Assembly (NCBI RefSeq): GCF_030908545.1
Contig: NZ_CP133083.1
Span: 1,364,001 to 1,428,000 of the forward strand
Direction: 5' to 3'
Source of the DNA: Nitrosomonas sp. sh817
GTDB taxonomy: Bacteria; Pseudomonadota; Gammaproteobacteria; Burkholderiales; Nitrosomonadaceae
Length of the DNA stretch: 64,000 bases
Shown here: positions 47,662 to 56,432 of the stretch, one piece after another
Layout: the number at the start of each line of letters is the position of its first letter
Position numbering within the stretch: position 1 is the stretch's first letter
Notes under the pieces: generated by a model
Database searches by the model: none
What the model was told of the DNA's origin: nothing
Seen by the model: only the letters and a program-made list of their open reading frames with translations
Made by a program: the position numbers and the translations under genes

Positions 47662-48108
47662 GATCCGGTCAAATTCCTGCATACATGCGCGCCTGAAACC
47701 GGTCTCACGGTATTTGCCTTTTCCGTGCTGCCCGGGCGCGCAATTGCGTTGCATAGCCTCATTATGCGACTGGAGATTGAGAGAATTTGCGCTTGTTCTC
47801 CGACTTTGCTCGCTACGTCTCCTTAAGTCCGGCAAATTCCCAGTTGTAAAAAAACATCAACCGGAAACACCGTTTCCAGCAACCGGTAACCGCTGTTTTT
47901 ACTGGGAATTAGTCAGTGCCGCTACCCTTATCCGGCAAAATTTTCAAAAAATTTTCTGCACAAAAATAATTTTGTGTTGTACCATTGGTGCCATAGTAAT
48001 ATTCATTGACTACTAGATATTGTGGTTTGTTGATGAATGATACTACTTCATTGAATCAATGGAAGTTTGCCTTTTCTGTGATGAATTACCAGCCAGGAGG
48101 AACCCCCG
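47662..48108. other. Structured intergenic region before nrdA
   Basis: About 450 bp without a convincing gene. It contains a perfect 10-bp inverted repeat AATTCCCAGT (47835-47844) / ACTGGGAATT (47901-47910), with an inner hairpin GGAAAC-ACC-GTTTCC, and a second inverted repeat CACAAAA-ATAA-TTTTGTG (47959-47976). Near 48011-48026 TACTAGATATTGTGGT partly fits an NrdR box. The nrdA promoter must be here; which of these is a control site is not clear. Confidence 0.5.
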
Positions 48109-50967
48109 ATGCAGCTTGCGACAGAACCAACTCCCCACAAACCCGTTTCCGGAAGTCAAAGTGTTATGGATACATCCACACAGCATTCACCGTTTCCGAA
48201 TCATCGAGTCATCCGCCGTAACGGTTCGGTGGTGTCGTTCGAGCCGGGCAAGATCTCGGTGGCGCTGACCAAAGCGTTCATTGCCGTCGACGGCGGGCAG
48301 GGCGCGGCGTCGGTGCGAGTGCGCGAAGTCGTGGCCGGTTTGACCAACGACGTGGTCGGTGCGTTGCTGCGCCGCCAGCCGGATAGCGGCACGTTCCATA
48401 TCGAGGATATTCAGGATCAAGTCGAACTGGCGCTGATGCGCTCCGGCGAACACGATGTGGCGCGTGCGTATGTGCTGTACCGCGAAGCGCGGGCGCGTGA
48501 ACGCGCCAAGCTGAAGCAAAGCGCCGAAGCGGTGGCGGAAACATTGACCGTAACCGACAACGGCCAGCGTGTGCCGCTCGATGTCGCTAAATTATCCGCA
48601 CTGATCGAATCCTCCTGCGTGGGTCTCGGCAATACCGTCGATCCATCGCTGATTCTGAAAGCGACGCTGAAAGATTTGTACGACGGCGTATCGCTCGACG
48701 AAGTGCGCAAATCCGTCGTGCTGTCGGCGCGCGTGCTGATCGAAAAAGACCCGGCGTACAGTTACGTGACCGCGCGTTTGCTGCTGAACAATATCCGCCT
48801 CGAAGTGCTGGATGAGGAAGTGACGCAACAAGCGATGCAGACGCAGTACCAGGACTATTTCCCGGTATTCATCAAACGCGGCATCGAAGCCGAGCTGCTC
48901 GATCCGAGGCTGGCGCAATTCGATCTGAAGCGCCTGGCCGAAGCGTTGAATGCGGAGCGTGATTTGCAGTTCGATTATCTCGGGCTGCAAACGCTGTACG
49001 ACCGCTATTTCCTGCATATCAAAGAACAGCGCATCGAATTGCCGCAAGCGTTCTTCATGCGCGTGGCGATGGGGCTGGCGTTGAACGAGATCGATCGCGA
49101 AGCGCGCGCCATCGAGTTTTATCACGTGTTGTCGAGTTTCGATTTCATGAGCTCGACGCCGACACTGTTCAACTCCGGAACTTGCCGCTCGCAATTGTCG
49201 TCGTGCTACCTGACCACCGTGCCGGACGATCTCGACGGTATTTACGAAGCGATCAAGGAAAACGCGCTGCTGGCCAAATACGCCGGCGGTCTCGGCAACG
49301 ACTGGACGCCGGTGCGGGCGATGGGGGCGCGCATCAAGGGCACCAACGGCAAATCGCAAGGCGTGGTGCCGTTCCTGAAAGTGGTATCCGATACCGCGGT
49401 GGCGGTCAATCAGGGCGGCAAGCGCAAGGGCGCGGTGTGCGCGTACCTGGAATGCTGGCATCTGGATATCGAGGAATTCCTGGAGTTGCGCAAAAACACC
49501 GGCGACGACCGCCGCCGCACGCACGACATGAATACCGCGACGTGGATTCCCGATCTGTTCATGAAACGCGTCATGGACGGCAGCGATTGGACGTTGTTCT
49601 CGCCATCGGATACACCCGATTTGCACGAGAAATTCGGCCAGCAATTCGAGCAGGCGTATCTGGCTTACGAAGCGAAAATCGAGCGCGGCGAACTGACGCT
49701 GTACAAAAAAATTCCGGCGGTGCAGTTGTGGCGCAAGATGTTGAGCATGCTGTTTGAAACCGGCCATCCGTGGATTACGTTCAAGGATCCGTGCAACGTG
49801 CGTTCGCCGCAGAATCATATCGGCGTGGTGCACAGCTCGAATTTATGCACCGAAATCACGCTGAACACCAACGACAAGGAAATCGCCGTGTGCAACCTGG
49901 GTTCGGTCAATCTGGTCGCGCATCTGAAAGACGGCGCGCTCGATCTGGACAAATTGAAGCGCACCGTGCGCATTGCCATGCGCATGCTCGACAACGTCAT
50001 CGACATCAATTTCTACGCCGTGGCCAAAGCACGCAACGCCAACCTGAAACACCGTCCGGTCGGGCTGGGCATCATGGGATTCCAGGATTGCCTGCATCAA
50101 CTGGGCATTCCATACAGCTCGCAGGAAGCGGTGGAATTCGCCGACCGTTCGATGGAAGCGGTGGCGTATCACGCGTACTGGGCGTCGACCGAACTGGCGC
50201 AAGAGCGCGGCTGCTACAGCAGCTACAAAGGCAGCCTGTGGGATCGCGGCATCCTGCCGCACGACACGCTGGAAGTGTTGCGCAACGAGCGCGGCGGGTT
50301 TGTCGAAGCCGATTTGTCGGCGACGCTGGATTGGGACGCATTGCGTGCGCGCATTAAACAATACGGCATGCGCAATTCCAACTGCCTGGCGATTGCACCG
50401 ACCGCGACGATTTCCAATATCGTCGGCGTATCGGCGAGTATCGAACCGACGTATCAGAATCTGTACGTCAAATCCAACTTGTCGGGCGAATTCACCATTG
50501 CCAACAAATCGCTGGTCAACGATCTGAAAAAACTCAATCTGTGGGATGAAGTGATGATTTCGGATCTGAAATACTTCGACGGCGCGATCAGCAAAATCGA
50601 CCGCATTCCGGACCATATCCGCACACTGTACGCCACCGCATTCGAGATGGATCCGCTCTGGTTGATCGAAGCGGGCGCGCGGCGGCAAAAGTGGATCGAC
50701 CAGTCGCAATCGCTGAATATTTATATGGGCGGGGTTTCCGGCAAAAAATTGGATGAAACCTACAAACTGGCGTGGTTGCGCGGTCTGAAAACCACGTACT
50801 ACTTGCGTTCGATGGGCGCGACGGCAGCGGAAAAATCCACGGTGCGCGCCGGTTCGTTGAATGCGGTGCCGTCCGATGGCGGCGTGGTCAAAGCGGCGGT
50901 GGAAGTATCCACGGTCGAAATCAAATACTGCGCCATTGATGATGAGAGTTGCGAATCCTGCCAATAA
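48109..50967 (+). CDS. nrdA: Class Ia ribonucleotide reductase alpha subunit
   Basis: Large subunit of 952 residues that reduces ribonucleoside diphosphates. The ribosome site CAGGAGG is eight bases before the ATG. The N-terminus has two ATP-cone-like regions (about 30-125 and 150-240) for allosteric activity control. Catalytic segments NLCTEITLN and CNLGSVNL, and the C-terminal redox pair in DESCESCQ, are present. NrdB follows 30 bp later. Confidence 0.96.
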   Translation: MQLATEPTPHKPVSGSQSVMDTSTQHSPFPNHRVIRRNGSVVSFEPGKISVALTKAFIAVDGGQGAASVRVREVVAGLTNDVVGALLRRQPDSGTFHIEDIQDQVELALMRSGEHDVARAYVLYREARARERAKLKQSAEAVAETLTVTDNGQRVPLDVAKLSALIESSCVGLGNTVDPSLILKATLKDLYDGVSLDEVRKSVVLSARVLIEKDPAYSYVTARLLLNNIRLEVLDEEVTQQAMQTQYQDYFPVFIKRGIEAELLDPRLAQFDLKRLAEALNAERDLQFDYLGLQTLYDRYFLHIKEQRIELPQAFFMRVAMGLALNEIDREARAIEFYHVLSSFDFMSSTPTLFNSGTCRSQLSSCYLTTVPDDLDGIYEAIKENALLAKYAGGLGNDWTPVRAMGARIKGTNGKSQGVVPFLKVVSDTAVAVNQGGKRKGAVCAYLECWHLDIEEFLELRKNTGDDRRRTHDMNTATWIPDLFMKRVMDGSDWTLFSPSDTPDLHEKFGQQFEQAYLAYEAKIERGELTLYKKIPAVQLWRKMLSMLFETGHPWITFKDPCNVRSPQNHIGVVHSSNLCTEITLNTNDKEIAVCNLGSVNLVAHLKDGALDLDKLKRTVRIAMRMLDNVIDINFYAVAKARNANLKHRPVGLGIMGFQDCLHQLGIPYSSQEAVEFADRSMEAVAYHAYWASTELAQERGCYSSYKGSLWDRGILPHDTLEVLRNERGGFVEADLSATLDWDALRARIKQYGMRNSNCLAIAPTATISNIVGVSASIEPTYQNLYVKSNLSGEFTIANKSLVNDLKKLNLWDEVMISDLKYFDGAISKIDRIPDHIRTLYATAFEMDPLWLIEAGARRQKWIDQSQSLNIYMGGVSGKKLDETYKLAWLRGLKTTYYLRSMGATAAEKSTVRAGSLNAVPSDGGVVKAAVEVSTVEIKYCAIDDESCESCQ

Positions 50968-50997
50968 TCCGGAAAAATAGAAAAGGAGTTAATAATT

Positions 50998-52185
50998 ATG
51001 CTGACATTTGAAGACGAACCGCAACAACCGCAAACACCGCCGGTCAACGCTATGCCGCGTACCGCCTTGCACGATTTTGAATTGCCGCTGGCTACACCGG
51101 GGCAGGACGGCCGCGATCACAGCAGCGGCAGTCAGGCTAGCGCGGAAGATGTGGCGGGCAGCGCCAACCGCCGCATCTCAGTCGAGGACAAATCCATCAT
51201 CAACTGCAGCGCGGACGTCAATCAACTGGTGCCGTTCAAGTACAAATGGGCGTGGGACAAGTACCTCGGTGCTTGCGCCAACCATTGGATGCCACAGGAA
51301 ATCAGCATGAGCCGCGACATCGCGCTGTGGAAAGACCCGAACGGCCTGACCGAGGACGAACGCCGCCTGGTCAAGCGCAACCTTGGTTTTTTCGTCACCG
51401 CCGATTCACTGGCGGCGAACAACATCGTGCTCGGCACCTACCGCCACATCACCAACCCGGAGTGCCGCCAGTATTTGCTGCGCCAGGCGTTCGAGGAAGC
51501 GATTCATACCCATGCGTATCAGTACATCGTCGAATCATTGGGGTTGAATGAAGGCGAGATCTTCAACGCCTACCATGAAGTCCCGTCGATCCGCGACAAG
51601 GATGAGTTTCTGATTCCGTTCATCGATACGCTGACCAATCCCGGCTTCAAAACCGGCACCTTGGAAACCGATCAACAGTTGCTCAGAAGCCTGATCGTAT
51701 TCGCCTGCATCATGGAAGGCTTGTTCTTCTATGTCGGCTTTACGCAAATCCTGGCGCTTGGGCGGCAGAACAAAATGACCGGCTCAGCCGAGCAGTATCA
51801 ATACATCCTGCGCGACGAGTCGATGCACTGCAATTTCGGCATCGACGTGATCAACCAGATCAAAATGGAAAGCCCGCATTTGTGGACCAAAGCGTTCCGC
51901 GACGAAATCAGCGCGCTGATGCAAAAAGCCGTGGCGCTGGAATACCGCTACGCCGAAGACACCATGCCGCGCGGCGTGCTCGGCATGAACGCGCCGATGT
52001 TCAAGGAGTACCTGCGCTACATCGCCAACCGCCGCTGCCAGCAAATCGGCCTGGACGTGCTGTACCCGAACGCCAACAACCCGTTCCCGTGGATGTCGGA
52101 AATGATCGACCTGAAGAAAGAGAAGAATTTCTTTGAAACGCGTGTGACCGAGTATCAAACGGGGGGGGCGTTGAGTTGGGATTGA
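50998..52185 (+). CDS. nrdB: Class Ia ribonucleotide reductase beta subunit
   Basis: Radical subunit of 395 residues. Metal and radical residues are visible in [14 protein letters not shown]167, H170 and probable radical tyrosine Y174; later [11 protein letters not shown] supplies further ligands. The first 75 residues are a polar extension ([10 protein letters not shown]..). The C-terminus GGALSWD binds NrdA. The last 80 bp, including the stop, are repeated at 52886-52965. GGAG is found upstream of the ATG. Confidence 0.96.
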   Translation: MLTFEDEPQQPQTPPVNAMPRTALHDFELPLATPGQDGRDHSSGSQASAEDVAGSANRRISVEDKSIINCSADVNQLVPFKYKWAWDKYLGACANHWMPQEISMSRDIALWKDPNGLTEDERRLVKRNLGFFVTADSLAANNIVLGTYRHITNPECRQYLLRQAFEEAIHTHAYQYIVESLGLNEGEIFNAYHEVPSIRDKDEFLIPFIDTLTNPGFKTGTLETDQQLLRSLIVFACIMEGLFFYVGFTQILALGRQNKMTGSAEQYQYILRDESMHCNFGIDVINQIKMESPHLWTKAFRDEISALMQKAVALEYRYAEDTMPRGVLGMNAPMFKEYLRYIANRRCQQIGLDVLYPNANNPFPWMSEMIDLKKEKNFFETRVTEYQTGGALSWD

Positions 52186-52191
52186 GGGTTG
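52112..52191 (+). repeat. 3' end of nrdB, intact copy of 80-bp duplication
   Basis: This stretch holds the last 24 codons, the stop and six following bases of nrdB. It recurs at 52886-52965 with about five mismatches, mostly silent. The intact gene uses this copy. It marks the left boundary of a 774-bp inserted or duplicated unit. Confidence 0.85.
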
Positions 52192-52261
52192 CAGCCAGAT
52201 GCAATCAGGTTATGCGATTTTTTTGATGTATATATTAGGTTAAGCTTCATAAGGAAACTTA

Positions 52262-52723
52262 ATGGACGTAATCTCTATTGCAGGTGCATATCAAGGACTG
52301 AAGGCAGTCAAGGAAATTCTGACTACGGCATTCGAAGCAAAGGTGGATGCGGAGGTAAAACCTAAGATTCTTGAAGCACAAGGAAAGCTCGGTGAAGTAC
52401 AAGATGTTTTATTTATATTGAGGGAACGTCTCTCAGAACTCCAGCAGGAGCGCGACGATTTGAAGGCAAAGTTGGCGAATGCTGAGGCATGGCAGAGTCA
52501 GGCTGATCAATATGAACTCACAACTACGCCAGGAACCGCCGTTGTTTACAGATACAAAGGACAGCCAGATCACTTTGCTTGCCCAAGTTGTTTCAACAAA
52601 CGCGAGGTTCACATTCTCCAAGACAATAAGTTAATGGCTGGTACCTACCGCTGTACGGGGTGCGGATTCAACTACCGGGTGAAATCGCCGACCCATTTCA
52701 ATCCGAGGGTTTACGGGACATAA
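52262..52723 (+). CDS. Coiled-coil and zinc-ribbon hypothetical protein
   Basis: Protein of 153 residues. Residues 30-85 form a coiled coil (VQDVLFILRERLSELQQERDDLKAKLANAEAWQ). The C-terminal part is a four-cysteine zinc ribbon (FACPSCFNKREV ... YRCTGCGFNYRV). A ribosome site is weak. It is the only gene between the two nrdB tails, so it is the cargo of that small unit. Similar proteins occur as accessory genes; function unknown. Confidence 0.75.
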   Translation: MDVISIAGAYQGLKAVKEILTTAFEAKVDAEVKPKILEAQGKLGEVQDVLFILRERLSELQQERDDLKAKLANAEAWQSQADQYELTTTPGTAVVYRYKGQPDHFACPSCFNKREVHILQDNKLMAGTYRCTGCGFNYRVKSPTHFNPRVYGT

Positions 52724-52798
52724 TTATGAGGCTTAATCCTGTAAACGATCGGACGCCTCACCTATCGGCTCAGCACCATTCACTTCCACGTAAGGTAG

Positions 52799-52887
52799 AG
52801 CTCGTAGGTTGGGGTGAGGCACGAACACCACATCAACGAAGCCGCCGATTGCTGGGCTTCATTTCATTCAATCCATCCTATGGGTTG
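52799..52887. repeat. Intergenic repeat (CGTAGGTTGGGGTGAG family), copy 1
   Basis: About 89 bp beginning AGCTCGTAGGTTGGGGTGAG, with GGGCTTCATTTCATTC near the end and a final TATGGGTTG. The same sequence is found at 53325-53414. Its ends are roughly complementary (CGTAGGTTG / CAACCTACG in copy 2), as in small palindromic repeats of many proteobacteria. Copy 1 abuts the displaced nrdB tail. Confidence 0.75.
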
Positions 52888-52965
52888 AAGAAAGAGAAGA
52901 ATTTCTTTGAAACACGCGTGACCGAGTATCAAACGGGGGGCGCTTTGAGTTGGGATTGAGGGTTG
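52886..52965 (+). pseudogene. Displaced nrdB 3' fragment
   Basis: Encodes [24 protein letters not shown] and the stop, the same C-terminus as NrdB, but with no upstream nrdB sequence. It is nearly identical to 52112-52191. I infer that DNA bringing its own nrdB 3' end was inserted and pushed the original tail to this place; the alternative is local duplication. Confidence 0.85.
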
Positions 52966-53009
52966 TTGAATAATCGCTGCCGAAGCCAATACTGTAAAGA
53001 GGAGAGTGA

Positions 53010-53324
53010 ATGAAATTCTTTATTCCTGCAGCAAAAGATGCCAAAGAAGCAGAGGAGGTCTATGAAGCAGTGGCGAAGTTCAATAACGCCCCGATTTCAG
53101 TCCGAAGGATCTGCGCGCTTGCTTGGAAACATAATGGCATGTTGATGTCGTGCGAAGTGGGCGGTGAGGCCCCTTCTTACTACGGTACGCATGATGAACC
53201 AGTTGTGGCCATTCTTGACTGTGGTAATTTATACAAAGTCTGCACGACGAATCGGGGGGTTATCCGTGGTGAAGCCATTCTTGTTGGCAAAGGCAACGGA
53301 TCGATTTCTACCTACTTTGAATGA
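53010..53324 (+). CDS. Hypothetical protein
   Basis: Protein of 104 residues with a good ribosome site (AGGAGAG) before the ATG. No known family; FFIPAAKDAKEAEEVYEAV and ISVRRICALAWKHNGMLMSCEVGGEAPS look like a small globular alpha/beta protein. Its stop codon touches the second intergenic repeat. Part of the accessory stretch between nrdB and fumC. Confidence 0.65.
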   Translation: MKFFIPAAKDAKEAEEVYEAVAKFNNAPISVRRICALAWKHNGMLMSCEVGGEAPSYYGTHDEPVVAILDCGNLYKVCTTNRGVIRGEAILVGKGNGSISTYFE

Positions 53325-53414
53325 AGCTCGTAGGTTGGGGTGAGGCACGAACCCCAACATCAACAAAGTCGCCAATCGTTGGGCTTCATTTCATTCTGCT
53401 CAACCTACGGGTTG
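53325..53414. repeat. Intergenic repeat (CGTAGGTTGGGGTGAG family), copy 2
   Basis: Second copy of the repeat at 52799-52887, with ends CGTAGGTTGGGG and CAACCTACGGG complementary to each other. Starts directly after the stop of the 104-residue gene. Confidence 0.75.
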
Positions 53415-53607
53415 TGTCATTGAAGATGATGCGGTGCTCCGCGGCCAGTATGGGGTTTTATATTTCGCTCATAATGCTGGTTGCAATCGCGAGGAGCCTT
53501 GTGATCGGATAAAACGTTTAGCAGTCGTGCCAACCTCGGACAGAAAATGTCACATATGCAATGAATGAAACGCTAAACCGGAGTCTTATGAGAACACTGA
53601 ATTATTC

Positions 53608-53674
53608 GTCACACCGGCGAAGGCCGGTGTCCAGTTCGTTGGTTTTTCTGGATTCCGGCCTTCGCCGGAATGAC
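53608..53674. repeat. Pair of inverted REP palindromes
   Basis: Two perfect hairpins lie head to head: ACACCGGC-GAAG-GCCGGTGT (53611-53630) and ATTCCGGC-CTTC-GCCGGAAT (53652-53671), bounded by GTCA and TGAC. This is the BIME-like layout of REP sequences, which are moved by RAYT transposases such as that at 54577-55278. Between 53415 and 53607 nothing recognisable is seen. Confidence 0.8.
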
Positions 53675-53686
53675 AAATTTAGAATG

Positions 53687-53798
53687 ATTCAGCGGCTTCT
53701 TAGTAAACCGGTACTCCAATTTATCCAATCTGGCGAGGAAAATACTTATGCAAACCCGTGAAGAACGCGACACTATGGGCGTGGTTGAAGTGCCCGTC
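53687..53798 (+). pseudogene. Displaced fumC leader and 5' fragment
   Basis: From the ATG at 53748 it encodes [16 protein letters not shown], the same first 16 residues as FumC at 56671, with two silent changes. The preceding 60 bp are related to the fumC leader but more diverged. Homology breaks at codon 17 and the frame continues into foreign sequence. It marks the left edge of the 2.9-kb insert before fumC. Confidence 0.85.
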
Positions 53799-53819
53799 GA
53801 AAAAACGAAAATAAAAAAA

Positions 53820-53832
53820 GGGGTCAGACCCC
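53820..53832. repeat. GGGGTCAGACCCC palindrome
   Basis: A 13-bp palindrome embedded in A-rich DNA (AAAAAAAGGGGTCAGACCCC). Sequences of this kind often stand next to REP-associated tyrosine transposase genes. It lies directly after the fumC fragment and before vapB. Confidence 0.6.
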
Positions 53833-53903
53833 ATAAAAAGAAATCATATTTATGTGTGATGCTCGTCAGCCTATGATACGATTTTATTTTTGGACATTAA
53901 ATC

Positions 53904-54137
53904 ATGCGAACGACCATTAATATCGATGAACAATTATTAGCTTATGCCAAACTCCAAGCGGTTCAACAGGGATGCACATTAAAACAGGTTATTGAAGATG
54001 CGCTGCGTGAGTCTTTTTCTCGCCATCTTTTGAAACACGATTCGGTAAAGTTAGAAACAGCCTCGGGCGCCGGTCTCAAGCCGGGTATTGATTTGGATAA
54101 TAGCCGCAGTTTGCGCGACATTATGGATGATCGTTAA
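53904..54137 (+). CDS. vapB: VapB-type antitoxin
   Basis: Antitoxin of 77 residues. The N-terminal ribbon-helix-helix (MRTTINIDEQLLAYAKLQAVQQGCTL) binds its own promoter and the C-terminal part binds VapC. The stop overlaps the vapC start (TAATG), showing coupling. Confidence 0.85.
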   Translation: MRTTINIDEQLLAYAKLQAVQQGCTLKQVIEDALRESFSRHLLKHDSVKLETASGAGLKPGIDLDNSRSLRDIMDDR

Positions 54138-54577
54138 TGTTTCTAATGGATGTGAATGTCTTGGTCTATGCACATCGGGAGGATACGCCGGAACATTCCG
54201 CTTATCGCGAATGGTTGGAGTCAGCCATTAATGATACTGTTCCTTATGGTTATTCGGAGTTGGTATTAAGCGGTTTCTTGCGAGTGGTTACGCATCCGAG
54301 AATTTTTGAGGTACCGTCTACATTGTCCGGCGCGATTCGTTTCGCAAATCAGGTTAGAGAGTCGCGGTCTGCAGTTTGCCTTGCGCCCGGGCCGATGCAC
54401 TGGAAGATATTCTTGGCGTGTATTGAACAAATTGATGCGAAAGGGAACGATATTGCCGACGCCTATCATGCGGCTTTGGCGATGGAATGGAATTGTGTGT
54501 GGGTGACGACAGATAAGGGTTTTAAACGATTTAAAGGTTTAAAAGTACGCCATCCACTTACTTTGTTTAATACCTGA
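54137..54577 (+). CDS. vapC: VapC-type PIN-domain toxin
   Basis: Ribonuclease toxin of 146 residues. PIN acidic residues are in MDVNVLVYAHRED at the N-terminus, the conserved Glu in GYSELVLSGFLRV, and Asp in KGNDIADAYHAALA and TTDKGF. It is expected to cut tRNA or rRNA unless bound by VapB. Its stop overlaps the start of the transposase gene (TGATG). Confidence 0.88.
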   Translation: MFLMDVNVLVYAHREDTPEHSAYREWLESAINDTVPYGYSELVLSGFLRVVTHPRIFEVPSTLSGAIRFANQVRESRSAVCLAPGPMHWKIFLACIEQIDAKGNDIADAYHAALAMEWNCVWVTTDKGFKRFKGLKVRHPLTLFNT

Positions 54578-55278
54578 TGCCAAGGAAAAAGCGCTTTTAT
54601 CAGCCTGGGGTGCCGGTACATGCGTTCCAACGCGGACATAATAAAGAACCGGTATTTTTTGATGATCAGGATTATTTGGCTTATTTGCGTTTCCTGAAAG
54701 CTGCAGCCGATGATTTTGGGTGTTTGGTCCATGCTTATGTGTTGATGACCAATCATGTGCATTTATTGGTAACACCGCAAGCTGAGAATGATATTAGTCT
54801 GTTGTTTCAAAATATTGGGCGTCATTTTGTGCCTTATATCAATAAAACCTATCGCCGCCGAGGAAGTTTGTGGGAAGGACGGCATAAGGGGAACATTTTA
54901 GAATCGGACGCTTATTTTCTGATTTGCATGCGCTATATCGAGATGAATCCGGTGCGCGCTGCAATGGTTGAGCACCCTGGGCAGTACCGGTGGTCCAGCT
55001 ATGCGGCGAATGCGCATGGGGTTGATAATGCGATTCTACAGCCGCATGCGTTGTATCTGGCATTGGGCGAGTCTCACGAGTTCCGTCAAGCTGTCTATCG
55101 TGCCGGATTTGATAGTGAAACCCGGTTGGATGAACTTGAATTAATCCGTGCTTGCTTACATTCGGGTACGCCGCTGGGTTGTGATCATTTTAAGCAAAAG
55201 ATCGAGTCTGTTATCGGCGGCCGTGTCGGTTACAGTAAGCGCGGTAGGCCAACAGTGCACGCAAATAGAGATAATTAA
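54577..55278 (+). CDS. REP-associated tyrosine transposase (RAYT)
   Basis: HUH-type transposase of 233 residues. The N-terminal MPRKKRFYQPGVPVHAFQRG, HUH motif NHVHLLVTP and the tyrosine segment MRYIEMNPVRA are standard for RAYTs, with a polar C-terminal extension (GGRVGYSKRGRP). RAYTs act on REP hairpins and are usually single, domesticated genes. Here the ATG overlaps the vapC stop, so toxin-antitoxin and transposase form one translational unit. Confidence 0.92.
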   Translation: MPRKKRFYQPGVPVHAFQRGHNKEPVFFDDQDYLAYLRFLKAAADDFGCLVHAYVLMTNHVHLLVTPQAENDISLLFQNIGRHFVPYINKTYRRRGSLWEGRHKGNILESDAYFLICMRYIEMNPVRAAMVEHPGQYRWSSYAANAHGVDNAILQPHALYLALGESHEFRQAVYRAGFDSETRLDELELIRACLHSGTPLGCDHFKQKIESVIGGRVGYSKRGRPTVHANRDN

Positions 55279-55287
55279 AGAAATTTT

Positions 55288-55366
55288 GTTCATATATTAA
55301 TGTCAATTAATTGTTGATATGTTCATATTTATGTATTAGTATGATCGATAATATGGACATATTAAT
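55288..55366 (+). promoter_or_regulatory. AT-rich control region of mobile mystery pair
   Basis: The gap before the mystery A gene has GTTCATAT twice (near 55289 and 55320) and the related inverse ATGGACATATTAATATGAAC at the start codon. These look like operator repeats for the HTH protein encoded next, which would fit autoregulation. Confidence 0.4.
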
Positions 55367-55831
55367 ATGAACAAATACCAGGCATTGCTAGCCAGAAAAC
55401 AATTGGAGAGACGTCTCGCGCTCTTGCGTGAGACAGGGATTGTTGCGCCGCCACGAGGATGGATAAAGGCCATTCGTGAAGCACTTGGCATGACTGCCCG
55501 CCAGCTTGCCGCGCGGATGGATGCGTCCCCTTCACGTATTCCGGTGATTGAAAAAGCGGAAGTGACTGGCGCAACAACGATCAAGACCTTGCGTGAAGCT
55601 GCCGAGGCAATGAACTGTACCTTTGTGTATGCCTTCGTGCCGGTAAAACCGCTCGATGATATTCTGCGTGAGCGTGCCATCCAGAAAACGCGCAAAGACA
55701 TTGCCCGGCTCGATCACACCATGCGGCTGGAAAATCAAGCTTTGCTCAAATCCGATCTCGACGATGAGCAGCGGCGCATGGTCGAACTTATCCTATCAGG
55801 CTCACTAAAAGGGTTATGGGAGGATAAGTAG
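55367..55831 (+). CDS. Mobile mystery protein A (HTH, antitoxin-like)
   Basis: Protein of 154 residues with a Cro/C1-type helix-turn-helix at about 40-75 (MTARQLAARMDASPSRIPVIEKAE). It continues VTGATTIKTLREAAEAMNCTFVYAFVP as in the TIGR02612 family. It is always paired with a Fic protein (mobile mystery B) in mobile DNA and probably acts as antitoxin and regulator. Confidence 0.88.
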   Translation: MNKYQALLARKQLERRLALLRETGIVAPPRGWIKAIREALGMTARQLAARMDASPSRIPVIEKAEVTGATTIKTLREAAEAMNCTFVYAFVPVKPLDDILRERAIQKTRKDIARLDHTMRLENQALLKSDLDDEQRRMVELILSGSLKGLWEDK

Positions 55832-55832
55832 C

Positions 55833-56432
55833 ATTGTCACGCCAGATCCATTATTTTTCGATGACGATAATGCGAATACCCCACTGACAGCCGAAGAGCG
55901 TGAGCAGCTTATTCCCGCCTATATCACGTTGCGGCACGAACTCAACGAAGCGGAGCAAATCAACATCGGCCAGGCGTTGCGCTGGGCTGCCGCACGCAAG
56001 AAGCGGGATGTGCTTGATCAAAATTTCTTGCGCCAATTGCACAAGCGCATGTTTGGGGATGTGTGGCGTTGGGCAGGGCAATATCGCACCTCAGCCCGCA
56101 ACATCGGTGCCGATGCCTATCGGATCACAATGGATGTGCATCAAACCATTGACGATGCTTGTTACTGGATTGAACATAAAACTTATCCCCCGGATGAAAT
56201 TGCGGTGCGGTTTAGTCACCGCCTTGTTGCAATCCATCCGTTTCCCAACGGAAACAGACGCTTCTCGCGTCTTATCGGCGATCTTCTCGCCCAACAGCTT
56301 GGACAGGCACCATTCACATGGGGGCGTGCAAATCCGGTCGATGCCGGAGAAACCCGCGCTCGCTATATTGAAGCCTTACGCGCCGCTGACAATCACGATA
56401 TAAAGCCACTGCTGTTATTTGCGCGTTCTTAA
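55833..56432 (+). CDS. Mobile mystery protein B (Fic domain, toxin-like)
   Basis: Fic/DOC protein of up to 199 residues. The catalytic loop HPFPNGNRRFSR matches HxFxxGNxR, and the likely inhibitory or core helix ERLLAQ-like region follows. The family N-terminus (DPLFFDDDNANTPLTAEEREQLIP) is encoded in frame from 55833 but only after an ATT codon; the first ordinary start is a TTG at 55929, which would remove 32 conserved residues. So either ATT is used or the start was lost. The stop TAA lies in the terminal repeat of the following MITE. Confidence 0.85.
   Translation: MVTPDPLFFDDDNANTPLTAEEREQLIPAYITLRHELNEAEQINIGQALRWAAARKKRDVLDQNFLRQLHKRMFGDVWRWAGQYRTSARNIGADAYRITMDVHQTIDDACYWIEHKTYPPDEIAVRFSHRLVAIHPFPNGNRRFSRLIGDLLAQQLGQAPFTWGRANPVDAGETRARYIEALRAADNHDIKPLLLFARS

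Noticed and set aside
47690..47930. Cobalamin riboswitch on the minus strand
   Set aside because: Some words look alike (CACTG, TGGGAA, GGAGA), but the order and conserved core do not fit, and no B12-related gene follows.
47714..48016. 100-codon frame before nrdA
   Set aside because: No family likeness or ribosome site; it crosses inverted repeats that explain the sequence better.
52660..52959. 99-codon frame ending in the NrdB C-terminus, as a real gene
   Set aside because: It joins the end of the zinc-ribbon gene in another frame, the intergenic repeat and the nrdB tail by chance.
53561..53761. 66-codon frame over the REP hairpins and fumC leader
   Set aside because: Its sequence is explained by the palindromes and the fumC duplicate; it has no family likeness.
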